Part shown: in pieces, positions 16,131-23,882 of the stretch
Layout: every line of letters starts with the position of its first letter
Position numbering within the stretch: position 1 is the stretch's first letter
From: Leptospira abararensis
GTDB taxonomy: Bacteria; Spirochaetota; Leptospiria; Leptospirales; Leptospiraceae
Reading direction: 5' to 3'
NCBI RefSeq assembly: GCF_016918735.1
Contig: NZ_JAFFPR010000004.1
Coordinates: forward strand, 1-64,000
DNA: 64,000 nucleotides
Translations under genes and position numbers: made by a program
The notes under the pieces: model-generated
Told to the model about the DNA's origin: nothing
Seen by the model: the letters and a program-made list of their open reading frames with translations, nothing else
Databases searched by the model: none

Positions 16131-17084
16131 ATGAAACGTAATTTTAAATTCGTTTTTTTTCTGATGGTCATATCCATATTTGCGGGCTCAGTATCTGCGC
16201 AAGGTAAAGTGGATGGAAACACAGTACGATTCAAGGGTGCTTTATTTTTTGGTAGCCTTCGCCCTGATTTCGAAAAAAGAAATTTTTATAGCGACATTGT
16301 TGGCTTAGAATACAACCAAGATTGGCAAAACAATCGAGGGATGACTCTCATCAATGATTTGGGTTTTGATTATTTCCATTCTGTCAATGCCGGAATATTG
16401 AGTAATGTTTTTTTAGGTTTGCATCTAAATCGATTTGGTCGCGGTTATGAATGGAATTCTTATTATGCGAGTGGGTTGGGAATCAAGGAAGCTGACTATC
16501 GTTTGCTTTATTCAGATATCAATCTCGGTGTTACACTCTCACCGGTTTCCAACTTCAGAATTTTGCCAAAATATGTGATTCGTAGTATGGGGCACTCTTT
16601 GGAAGGAAGTTATTTAGGTCTCGGTGGACCAAGTTATTTGGGGCAAGATACAAAAAATGCAACGGCAACTTCTGGCCTACTTGGTGTCGGGTTTGAATTC
16701 GATTTAAATGAACGTGCTACACTTTTCGCAGATTTTCTGATCTACGGTCCATTTTTGTTTAACTCCACCGGATCTTACAATTCAGAACAATTTAGAATTT
16801 ATAACAATGGTGTTGTTTTAAATTATGCTAACGGTGGTTATACGTTCAATTCCGAAAAAATAAGTGTTGGTGGCAGTATTGTAGTTGTGCCTAAACTTCG
16901 TTTGTTTGCCAGTTTTGAAAGTGAACGAATGACTGCAAAATCGCAAAGTCCGATTGCTTTCAGTGTTTCGGAAAATGGAATCAGTAGCATTGGAACCCTA
17001 ATGGAATTTGTCTCTGCTTCTGCCGATCACACAATTCTTGTTTCTGGATTAAAATTTGGTGTGACTTACGATTTAAATATGTAA
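16131..17084 (+). CDS. Exported beta-rich protein, probable outer-membrane protein
   Basis: A 317-aa protein starting MKRNFKFVFFLMVISIF with a cleavable signal peptide ending near SVSAQG. The upstream frame from 16032 has no such signal and is not favoured. The mature part has many alternating polar/aromatic strands (for example GRGYEWNSYYASGLG and DERATLFADFLIYG-like stretches) and ends in VTYDLNM. This suggests a beta-barrel of 10-14 strands. No family is recognised. The 225-bp gap upstream contains a small hairpin (GAATGTT-GGA-AACATTC, 15941-15957) without a T run. Confidence 0.65.
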   Translation: MKRNFKFVFFLMVISIFAGSVSAQGKVDGNTVRFKGALFFGSLRPDFEKRNFYSDIVGLEYNQDWQNNRGMTLINDLGFDYFHSVNAGILSNVFLGLHLNRFGRGYEWNSYYASGLGIKEADYRLLYSDINLGVTLSPVSNFRILPKYVIRSMGHSLEGSYLGLGGPSYLGQDTKNATATSGLLGVGFEFDLNERATLFADFLIYGPFLFNSTGSYNSEQFRIYNNGVVLNYANGGYTFNSEKISVGGSIVVVPKLRLFASFESERMTAKSQSPIAFSVSENGISSIGTLMEFVSASADHTILVSGLKFGVTYDLNM

Positions 17085-17130
17085 ATTTTCTTCTAAAAGT
17101 ACTTGCAAATCCAGTCCACTTGGAAGTAAT

Positions 17131-17237
17131 GGTAATTACTCCTGGTGATTATGGAGAGAAGGCCATACCCGTTCCCATTCCGAACACGGAAGTCAAGCTT
17201 CTCATCGCCGATGGTACTATTGGGTTCGCTCAATGGG
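17131..17237 (+). pseudogene. Truncated second 5S rRNA copy (5' part)
   Basis: Identical over 107 bases to 9871-9977, covering the 5S gene up to CAATGGG. After base 17237 the sequence departs completely, so the last ~20 bases of 5S, including the 3' strand of helix I, are missing. A promoter-like TTGCAA (17103) remains upstream. The product could not form a normal 5S RNA. Confidence 0.9.
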
Positions 17238-17255
17238 GATTTTTATTTTGTACAT

Positions 17256-17288
17256 AAAAAAAGCCAACCTTTCGGCTGGCCTTTTTTT
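17256..17288. terminator. Bidirectional terminator between the 5S fragments
   Basis: Stem AGCCAACC / GGCTGGCC (one mismatch) with a TTTC loop, flanked by seven A and seven T. It probably belonged to the inverted 5S copy and reads as its natural terminator on the minus strand. Confidence 0.8.
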
Positions 17289-17300
17289 ATTGAGTTATTA

Positions 17301-17351
17301 GTGCTAACCCGGCAATGTCCTACTCTCCCATTGAGCGAACCCAATAGTACC
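17301..17351 (-). pseudogene. Inverted 3' fragment of a 5S rRNA gene
   Basis: The reverse complement reads GGTACTATTGGGTTCGC through GTAGGACATTGCCGGG to TTAGCAC, the last ~51 bases of a 5S region. It carries A where the intact gene at 9880 has G (GACATTG against GACGTTG), so it descends from a different copy. Bases 17327-17351 are the exact complement of 17213-17237 in the forward fragment, making a 25-bp inverted repeat with an ~89-base loop. Confidence 0.88.
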
Positions 17352-17370
17352 GCTAGTAACTAATCGTTCG

Positions 17371-17735
17371 CGAAGCGGAAAAGCGAGTGGGGGAGGAAGT
17401 AGGACATCGCCTATAGAGTCATTATTGTTTACGAAAGCGTTCATGAAAGTGAGCGCTTTTTTTATTTGTGGGCGCTGTGTGTGTGCCGGCTAATGTCCGC
17501 GACTTTTGGCTACGCTTCGCTGCTACGCCCGCCAAAGTCGCCTGCTCGCTCCTATTGTCGCTGCGCAGCTTTGCCGGTTTAAGATTGGTTCCTTTTTTTA
17601 TAAAATTAAATCCATTAACAATTCAGAGATTTTTTTAAAGATTCATTCGTTTGCGAAATGGGTGGGGTTGCAGGAAGAAGCTGAAACCTGCTTTAGATTT
17701 TCGATAAAAATAATATTGGGTTGGAGATGGTGATC
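17371..17735. repeat. Structured intergenic repeat, copy 3
   Basis: It contains GCGAGTGGGGGAGGAAGTAGGACATCGCC, a terminator, the GTGTGTGCCGGC block, a hairpin pairing 17499-17510 with 17531-17541, CTGCGCAGCTTTGCCGGTTTAA and ATTCGTTTGCGAAATGGGTG. Bases 17381-17547 match copy 2 closely and the remainder matches copy 1. Short open frames here are artefacts of the repeat. Confidence 0.7.
17434..17466 (+). terminator. Terminator inside repeat copy 3
   Basis: The same 10-bp hairpin as at 10412-10437 (AAAGCGTTCA / TGAGCGCTTT), followed by a T run. Confidence 0.7.
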
Positions 17736-17749
17736 GTTTGCTTTTTTTT

Positions 17750-17766
17750 CCAGTCTAAGGACTGGT
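17750..17766 (+). promoter_or_regulatory. Hairpin over the ribosome-binding site of the efflux operon
   Basis: CCAGTC-TAAG-GACTGG is a perfect 6-bp inverted repeat ending two bases before the ATG at 17767. The likely Shine-Dalgarno AAGGA spans loop and stem, so folding could limit initiation. A DNA-binding site is an alternative reading. Confidence 0.45.
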
Positions 17767-18168
17767 ATGGGAAATAGTGTCAGAACCAATCAGAGGAAGT
17801 TTCGTATGTTTACGATGGCAGCCCTTGGTTCTATGTTAGTGGTTACTATTTGCACCGCGGGTTTGATTTCCTGTCCCAAAACTTTTTCTAGTGATCAGAA
17901 TTTAAGCTCAGATGCATTGGAATCTTTTCCCTGCCATGCCGGTGATGCTCCTGATGAAACGGATTGCCGTTGTTCTGAAATCGGGTTAGGGAATGATTCC
18001 TACAATGTGGCAATCGCATTGGATGTGGCTCCATTAAAAAGTGATTTGTTATTTTACCTTTCTTACCTTCCTCTGAATGCCTTTATCGATTTTGTAATAG
18101 ATCGTAATCTTTCTTCTATAACTGACACAACCGAATATTTTTCCGATTCAGTACGCCTTCTTATTTAA
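17767..18168 (+). CDS. Small Cys-rich exported protein at the head of a copper-type efflux operon
   Basis: A 133-aa protein of unknown family. After a short basic N-terminus it has a hydrophobic segment ending AGLISC, which could be a lipobox. The next part contains FPCHAGDAPDETDCRCSE, a His/Cys cluster suited to binding soft metals. A second hydrophobic stretch lies at about residues 90-112. It is 36 bp upstream of the TolC-like gene and probably co-transcribed. A role in periplasmic metal handling is inferred from the cluster and context. Confidence 0.6.
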   Translation: MGNSVRTNQRKFRMFTMAALGSMLVVTICTAGLISCPKTFSSDQNLSSDALESFPCHAGDAPDETDCRCSEIGLGNDSYNVAIALDVAPLKSDLLFYLSYLPLNAFIDFVIDRNLSSITDTTEYFSDSVRLLI

Positions 18169-18204
18169 ACTCCTCTTCGTTTTCACTTACGAATAGGAGT
18201 TTTT

Positions 18205-19584
18205 ATGTTTTTAGAAAAACAGTGTTTTAGTAATCATTTATATAAAAGTATATTAATAGTAATCATATACTTTTATACGCAAAGCGTGATTGCGATTGAA
18301 AAATCGGAATCCATGGAATCAAAAATACAAATCTTACTCGGTTCTCACCCAGAGTTACTTGTAAAATATTTGGAATCGAGGGAGAAACACCATCGGTCGG
18401 AACATGCCGATGTTTATCCCGATCCTAAATTTGGATTTGCGTATCGGTCTTATCCTTACCGCGGGGATGTGACCCGTGATCGCAGTCGGCCTGATACACC
18501 AGGTATGACAGGAAATGAATATTCGATTGCGCAAGAAATCCCTTTCCCAGGGAAACTCAATTTGGAGAAACAGATTGTCCAAAAAGATTCTGAATTAGAT
18601 CGATTGAATGCCGAGTGGATTAAGAATCAATTCATTCGAAATTACTTTGAAACCATCCTTATCAAAACCGCACTTACGAGAGAAATCAGAGATCTGGAGT
18701 CTCTCGAAAAAAGTATCGTTACTGGCAGCCACTTAGAGTCGAGCCAATATTCTGCAGGTAAAAGTAATATCACGGGAACACTTCGAGCTTTCAATCTGAA
18801 AGAAAAGATAAAGGATCGTTTGTTTGTAAGAAATACCCAACTAGCGGAGTTACATGCAAAGACGTCTTACTTCTCTTTAGATAATTCTTCTTTTTTGATT
18901 TCGGAAGAAGAAATTTTAAAATATCTAAAAGGAAAAGAGGATGAGTTTGTAAAAAGTTACTCTGATGAATTGATTCGAAATTCACCTTACTTTAAATATG
19001 CGGAAGTGAATGCAGCAAAAGCGGAAGCAGAAGCCAAAAAAGAAGAATTACTTCACTACCCTGAAACAGAAGTGTTCATAAGTTACATGCAGAGGAGGAA
19101 AAAACCTTTTTTATTGGATAGTGGGCCCCTCAATGTTTCGATTATGGACAATCCAGAGTTTTCGGGTGATTTGTGGAGTGCAGGAATTACCTTACGAATT
19201 CCTGTGTGGTCCCTAGGAAAATCAGCTGATTTGGATCGAGCTAATTTACTCAAAGTCCAAAGGATGCAGTTGGAGAAAAGAAAACAAACTCATTTGTTAG
19301 AGACCGAACTGAAAACTTCGTTCCAAACCTGGATGGGGAATAAACAGAGAGTAGAAAATTTTCAATCTTCCTTACTCCCGACACTGAGTAGGAATATGAC
19401 CACTTCCACTGTGGCTTATACAAAAGGTGATATTAGTTTAGCCGACACCTATCAGTTCTTAAATGATTCCATTGAAATGAAAGCTACATTTCATGAAGTG
19501 AATTTAAATCGTTGGTTATCTCTCTTAAAGATGCTTGAGATCACTAATAGTATATTACCGGAGGAAGATTCTTATGAAAAATAA
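18205..19584 (+). CDS. TolC-family outer-membrane efflux protein (CusC/CzcC-like)
   Basis: A 459-aa protein with a strong site (TAGGAG) before the ATG and an N-terminal signal sequence. It has the two long coiled-coil halves typical of TolC proteins (for example KAEAEAKKEELLHYPETEVFISYMQ and ETELKTSFQTWMGNKQRVENFQ) and the IAQEIPFPGKL strand motif common in metal-efflux members. It forms the outer-membrane channel of the tripartite pump. It overlaps the adaptor gene by 11 bases. Confidence 0.88.
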   Translation: MFLEKQCFSNHLYKSILIVIIYFYTQSVIAIEKSESMESKIQILLGSHPELLVKYLESREKHHRSEHADVYPDPKFGFAYRSYPYRGDVTRDRSRPDTPGMTGNEYSIAQEIPFPGKLNLEKQIVQKDSELDRLNAEWIKNQFIRNYFETILIKTALTREIRDLESLEKSIVTGSHLESSQYSAGKSNITGTLRAFNLKEKIKDRLFVRNTQLAELHAKTSYFSLDNSSFLISEEEILKYLKGKEDEFVKSYSDELIRNSPYFKYAEVNAAKAEAEAKKEELLHYPETEVFISYMQRRKKPFLLDSGPLNVSIMDNPEFSGDLWSAGITLRIPVWSLGKSADLDRANLLKVQRMQLEKRKQTHLLETELKTSFQTWMGNKQRVENFQSSLLPTLSRNMTTSTVAYTKGDISLADTYQFLNDSIEMKATFHEVNLNRWLSLLKMLEITNSILPEEDSYEK

Positions 19585-20572
19585 AATCGTAAAATTTATT
19601 ATTTTGGTGTTCGTTGTTTTTGGGTTATCCTGTGCGGATAAGGCTGTGGTTACAGGAGATATATACACTTGTCCTATGCATCCACAAATTGAAATGGATC
19701 ATGAAGGGGAGTGTCCTATTTGTGGGATGACCTTGGTTAAAAAAGAACCGAAGCTCCCTCCCGAAAAATCTAATAACAAACTAAATAAAGAAACTTCTGG
19801 ATCGTTTTCCCTTTCGGAAGAGAAACAAAGGTTAATCGGAATAGAAACGAATACAGTCTCCAAAGGGAATATTGTCAAAAATATTTCCTTGAGTGGGAAG
19901 GTAGCCTATGATCCAGATTTGTATTCCACTTATAGTGAATATCGATCTCTTTCGGGTAGTGTTGGGCCGGATGCTTTCATTCGGAAAAGTGCGAGATTAA
20001 AATTAACAAAATTGGGATTGAGTGAATCACAAATTCAATATCTGAGTCGGAAGTCCAATGATATCCTTCTTACCGGAAGATCAAAAAATCAAGTTTTGAT
20101 TTTTGTCCGAGTGTATGAGGGAGAGAGCAATCAAATCGTGAATGGAACACCAATGGAGGTTCTGGCAGACTCGATTCCTAATGTTTCGTTTCAAGGAAGA
20201 GTGGTTGCTTCTGGAAATTTAGTGGATGAAACCACAAGGACCCTTTCTGTTTGGTGCGAAGTGACAGATCCAGCCAATCGATTGAAACCGCAGATGTATG
20301 TACAATCCTCTGCAAAAATAGAAAAGAAAAATGTCCTTCGAATCCCGAGAGATGCAGTATTCCCTACAGGGAAACGAGAAATCGTATATGTGAAACAATC
20401 GGAGAACCATTTCAGTCCGAGAAACATTCAAACTGGATTTGTTTCTACGGAATGGGTTGAGGTTTTAGACGGATTGGTAGAGGGAGAAGAGATTGTAGCA
20501 AAGGCAAATTTTTTATTAGATTCGGAAGCGAAATTAAGGTTAGGTGGAATCCATGATACGCACAATCATTAA
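19574..20572 (+). CDS. CusB-like periplasmic adaptor with metal-binding domain
   Basis: A 332-aa protein starting MKNKIVKFIILVFVVFGLSCADK, behind GGAGG; the lipobox LSC suggests a lipoprotein. A heavy-metal-binding domain follows at once: YTCPMHPQIEMDHEGECPICGMTLV. After it come the HlyD-type barrel and membrane-proximal parts (LKPQMYVQSSAKI, VLRIPRDAVFPTGKREIVYV). At 332 aa it is short for the family, and the helical hairpin is reduced. It links the RND pump to the outer-membrane channel. It overlaps both neighbours. Confidence 0.87.
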   Translation: MKNKIVKFIILVFVVFGLSCADKAVVTGDIYTCPMHPQIEMDHEGECPICGMTLVKKEPKLPPEKSNNKLNKETSGSFSLSEEKQRLIGIETNTVSKGNIVKNISLSGKVAYDPDLYSTYSEYRSLSGSVGPDAFIRKSARLKLTKLGLSESQIQYLSRKSNDILLTGRSKNQVLIFVRVYEGESNQIVNGTPMEVLADSIPNVSFQGRVVASGNLVDETTRTLSVWCEVTDPANRLKPQMYVQSSAKIEKKNVLRIPRDAVFPTGKREIVYVKQSENHFSPRNIQTGFVSTEWVEVLDGLVEGEEIVAKANFLLDSEAKLRLGGIHDTHNH

Positions 20573-23500
20573 ATTTTCAGCAGAAAATAAATATTTAATT
20601 CTTTTTGTCACAGTAATCCTTCTCTTTGTATCTTACTTTTCGGTTAAAAACATCGCAATGGATGCTTTACCTGATATGTCGGATACCCAGGTGATTATTT
20701 ATTCGAAATGGGATCGCAGTCCTGATATCATTGAAGATCAAGTGACCTATCCTATTGTTACCTCACTACTCGGGGCACCCAAGGTGAAATCAGTTCGTGG
20801 GTTTTCTGATTTTGGATATTCGTTTGTTTATGTGATCTTTGAAGATGGAACGGATTTGTATTGGGCCAGATCGAGAGTGAACGAATTTTTATCTCAATTA
20901 CAAAGTAATCTTCCTAAAGATGTAACTTTGAATCTTGGACCAGATGCAACAGGTGTTGGTTGGATCTTTCAATACGTCCTTGTTGATGAAACAGGGAAAA
21001 TGGATTTATCTGAACTTAGGTCGTTGCAAGATTTTAAATTAAAGTATCTCTTTACTTCTGTTCCTGGTGTTTCTGAAGTTGCGAGCATTGGTGGTTTTCG
21101 GAAACAATACCAGATACAAATTGATCCTTTAAAATTACAAATGTATGGAATTGATATGGATACGGTGATTGATCGTGTTCGTGAGTCGAATGATGAAGTG
21201 GGTGCCCGTCTTTTAGAAATTGGTGGAGCCGAATTTATGATTCGAGTGAAGGGTTATGCAAAATCGATTGAAGATCTAGAAAGGGTGTCCCTTGGATCGG
21301 ACCCGAATGGAACACCCATTTTTTTATATAATATTGCAAAAGTCATTACTGGTCCTAATTTACGACGGGGAGTTGGTGATTACAATGGTTTGGGAGATAA
21401 AGTCTCTGGAATTGTTGTTATGCGGCACGGAGAAAATGCATTACGAGTCATAGAAGATGTGAAACTAAAAATGGATTCCATTCAGTCTTCCTTACCAGAT
21501 GGAGTCAAAATCATCCCTGTATACGACAGGTCAATTTTGATCAACAAAACGATTCGACTTTTAAAAGAGAAACTCTTAGAGGAAATGATCGTTGTTTCCA
21601 TCATTATCCTTATTTTTCTTTGGCATATTCCCTCTGCCATTGTTCCCATCTTAACCATACCCATTGCTGTACTTTTGTCCTTTATACCGATGTATCTTGC
21701 GGATATTGGTTCTAACTTGATGTCGCTTGCTGGAATTGCTTTGTCGATCGGCGTCCTTGTGGATGGGGCCATTGTGGAAGTAGAAAATGCATATAAAAAA
21801 TTGGAAGAGTGGGAATCGGGAGGAAGGATCGGGGATTTTCATGCAGTAAGATTGGAAGCTTTGTTGGAAGTCGGACCTTCTGTATTTTATTCTTTACTCA
21901 TCATCGCCGTTGCCTTTTTACCTATCTTTACTTTGGTGGACCAAGAAGGGCGACTATTTAGGCCACTTGCTTTATCTAAAAACCTAACAATGGCTATTGC
22001 ATCTATCCTTGCCATCACCTTAGATCCAGCGTTTCGAATGATGTTTACAAGAATGGATCCGATTGTAGGATTTACTCCCTCCATAAATAAAATTCTTACT
22101 TCTGTTTTTGTTGGTAAATACTTACCGGAAGAAAAACATCCGATCAGTAAACGACTCTTTCGTCTCTATGAACCGGTAGTAAAAAAAGTTTTAGAATATC
22201 CTCGTCGTACGGTTTTGGCTGCCTTTGTTTTGGTCGTTCTGACGTTGCCTGTGTTTTTTAAAATTGGAACTGAGTTTTTACCACCTTTAAATGAAGGAAG
22301 TATACTCTATATGCCAACCACTCTTCCGGGTTTGTCCATTGGAGAGGCGGAAAAGATTTTAAACCTAATGGATGCTAAACTAAAAGTATTTCCGGAAGTG
22401 GAATCAGTGTATGGGAAAGCGGGTCGTGCGGAAACATCCACAGATCCTTCTCCTCTTTCTATGTTTGAAGTGATCATCAATTTAAAACCTGAGTCGGAGT
22501 GGCGAGAGGGAATGACAAAGGATCAGTTATTAGAAGAGATGAACCTTTCTTTAGATTTTCCTGGGTTTACCAATGCTTGGACCCAACCCATCCGTGCAAG
22601 AATCGACATGCTTTCCACAGGAATACGAACTCCCATTGGAATTAAGGTACAGGGTGAGAATAGCGAGGAAATACAGAAGATCGGCATAACCATAGAAGAA
22701 ACTTTGAAAAAGGAACCGGGTGTGCGTTCTGTTTTTGCAGAAAGGACTTCTAGTGGATATTATTTAGACATTAACATCAAAAGGGAGTTAGCTGCCAAAT
22801 ATGGATTAACGATTGAAGGAATCCAAAAGACAATCCTCTCGGCTTTGGGAGGGGAAACCATTTCTACATCGATCGAAAAGAGAGAAAGGTATTCCATTCA
22901 GATTCGGTATCCAAGAGAATATCGAGATAATTTAGAACGGATTATGAAAGTTCTGATTCCGATTCGTGGCGGTGCTCATATCCCATTAAGTTCTGTAGCT
23001 AGTATTGAATTTGTTACAGGAGCTGCCATGATCAGAGATGAAAATGGATTTCTAACAGGATATGTATATGTGGATACAACGGAGTCAGACCTATTGGGAT
23101 TTGTATCGAGAATGCAAAAAGTGGTCGAGTTGAATGTAAAAATTCCCAAAGGGGTTTTTTTGGAATGGAGCGGCCAATATGAGAATATAATTCGTGTTAG
23201 AAACCGAATGAAAATAGTTTTACCGATCACTCTCGTATTAATTTGCCTTCTTCTGTATTGGAGTACAGGATCACTTATGAAAGCAATGATTGTCCTAACA
23301 GCAGTTCCCTTTTCTTTAATCGGTGCTATCTGGCTTATTTATTTTTTAGGATACCAAGTCTCCATTGCGGTTTGGGTCGGGATGATTGCACTTTTAGGAT
23401 TGGATGCCGAAACAGGTGTTTTTATGTTAATGTATTTGGACCTATCTTATGAAAAACACCAAAAGGAAAACGAAGTGATGACAATCCCTATTTTGAAACA

Positions 23501-23729
23501 AGCCATCATAGAAGGAGCAGTGCAACGGATTCGACCCAAGATGATGACAGTGATGTCTGGATTCATTGGGTTATTGCCAATTATGTGGGCAACCGGTTCC
23601 GGAGCCGATTTAATGAAACGAATTGCAGCGCCTATGGTGGGGGGCCTTGGGACAAGCTTTGTCATGGAACTTGCTGTTTATCCTGCAATCTATTTACTCT
23701 GGAAACAAAAGAAAATCATATCAAAATAA
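20553..23729 (+). CDS. cusA: CusA-like heavy-metal RND efflux pump
   Basis: A 1058-aa protein beginning MIRTIIKFS behind AGGTGG. It has the twelve-span RND layout with two large periplasmic loops and the HME-RND proton-relay motif GVLVDGAIVEVENAY. Three methionines used by CusA to bind Cu(I)/Ag(I) appear in matching contexts: LYMPTTLPG, PLSMFE and IDMLSTGI. This favours monovalent Cu/Ag over the Zn/Co/Cd CzcA subtype. It is the last gene of the operon. Confidence 0.9.
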   Translation: MIRTIIKFSAENKYLILFVTVILLFVSYFSVKNIAMDALPDMSDTQVIIYSKWDRSPDIIEDQVTYPIVTSLLGAPKVKSVRGFSDFGYSFVYVIFEDGTDLYWARSRVNEFLSQLQSNLPKDVTLNLGPDATGVGWIFQYVLVDETGKMDLSELRSLQDFKLKYLFTSVPGVSEVASIGGFRKQYQIQIDPLKLQMYGIDMDTVIDRVRESNDEVGARLLEIGGAEFMIRVKGYAKSIEDLERVSLGSDPNGTPIFLYNIAKVITGPNLRRGVGDYNGLGDKVSGIVVMRHGENALRVIEDVKLKMDSIQSSLPDGVKIIPVYDRSILINKTIRLLKEKLLEEMIVVSIIILIFLWHIPSAIVPILTIPIAVLLSFIPMYLADIGSNLMSLAGIALSIGVLVDGAIVEVENAYKKLEEWESGGRIGDFHAVRLEALLEVGPSVFYSLLIIAVAFLPIFTLVDQEGRLFRPLALSKNLTMAIASILAITLDPAFRMMFTRMDPIVGFTPSINKILTSVFVGKYLPEEKHPISKRLFRLYEPVVKKVLEYPRRTVLAAFVLVVLTLPVFFKIGTEFLPPLNEGSILYMPTTLPGLSIGEAEKILNLMDAKLKVFPEVESVYGKAGRAETSTDPSPLSMFEVIINLKPESEWREGMTKDQLLEEMNLSLDFPGFTNAWTQPIRARIDMLSTGIRTPIGIKVQGENSEEIQKIGITIEETLKKEPGVRSVFAERTSSGYYLDINIKRELAAKYGLTIEGIQKTILSALGGETISTSIEKRERYSIQIRYPREYRDNLERIMKVLIPIRGGAHIPLSSVASIEFVTGAAMIRDENGFLTGYVYVDTTESDLLGFVSRMQKVVELNVKIPKGVFLEWSGQYENIIRVRNRMKIVLPITLVLICLLLYWSTGSLMKAMIVLTAVPFSLIGAIWLIYFLGYQVSIAVWVGMIALLGLDAETGVFMLMYLDLSYEKHQKENEVMTIPILKQAIIEGAVQRIRPKMMTVMSGFIGLLPIMWATGSGADLMKRIAAPMVGGLGTSFVMELAVYPAIYLLWKQKKIISK

Positions 23730-23882
23730 TCTAATATTTTCGGTAACTTGAATTTAGATCATCAGTAGATTCACTAAGGAAGAGAAACAAGTTACTAAAA
23801 GGGAGTAGGGATATCTTTTCTACAAATCTTTGAACAGTTATCGCTTGCACTTTTTTTTGAAACTGTTCTGGTATTAAGAAGA

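Noticed and set aside
17145..17363. A 72-codon frame across the broken 5S copy
   Set aside because: It lies inside rRNA sequence and its inverted fragment; the match to the 5S gene explains it.
17506..17733. A 75-codon frame in repeat copy 3
   Set aside because: It follows the repeat hairpins and the other copies are not open in the same way.
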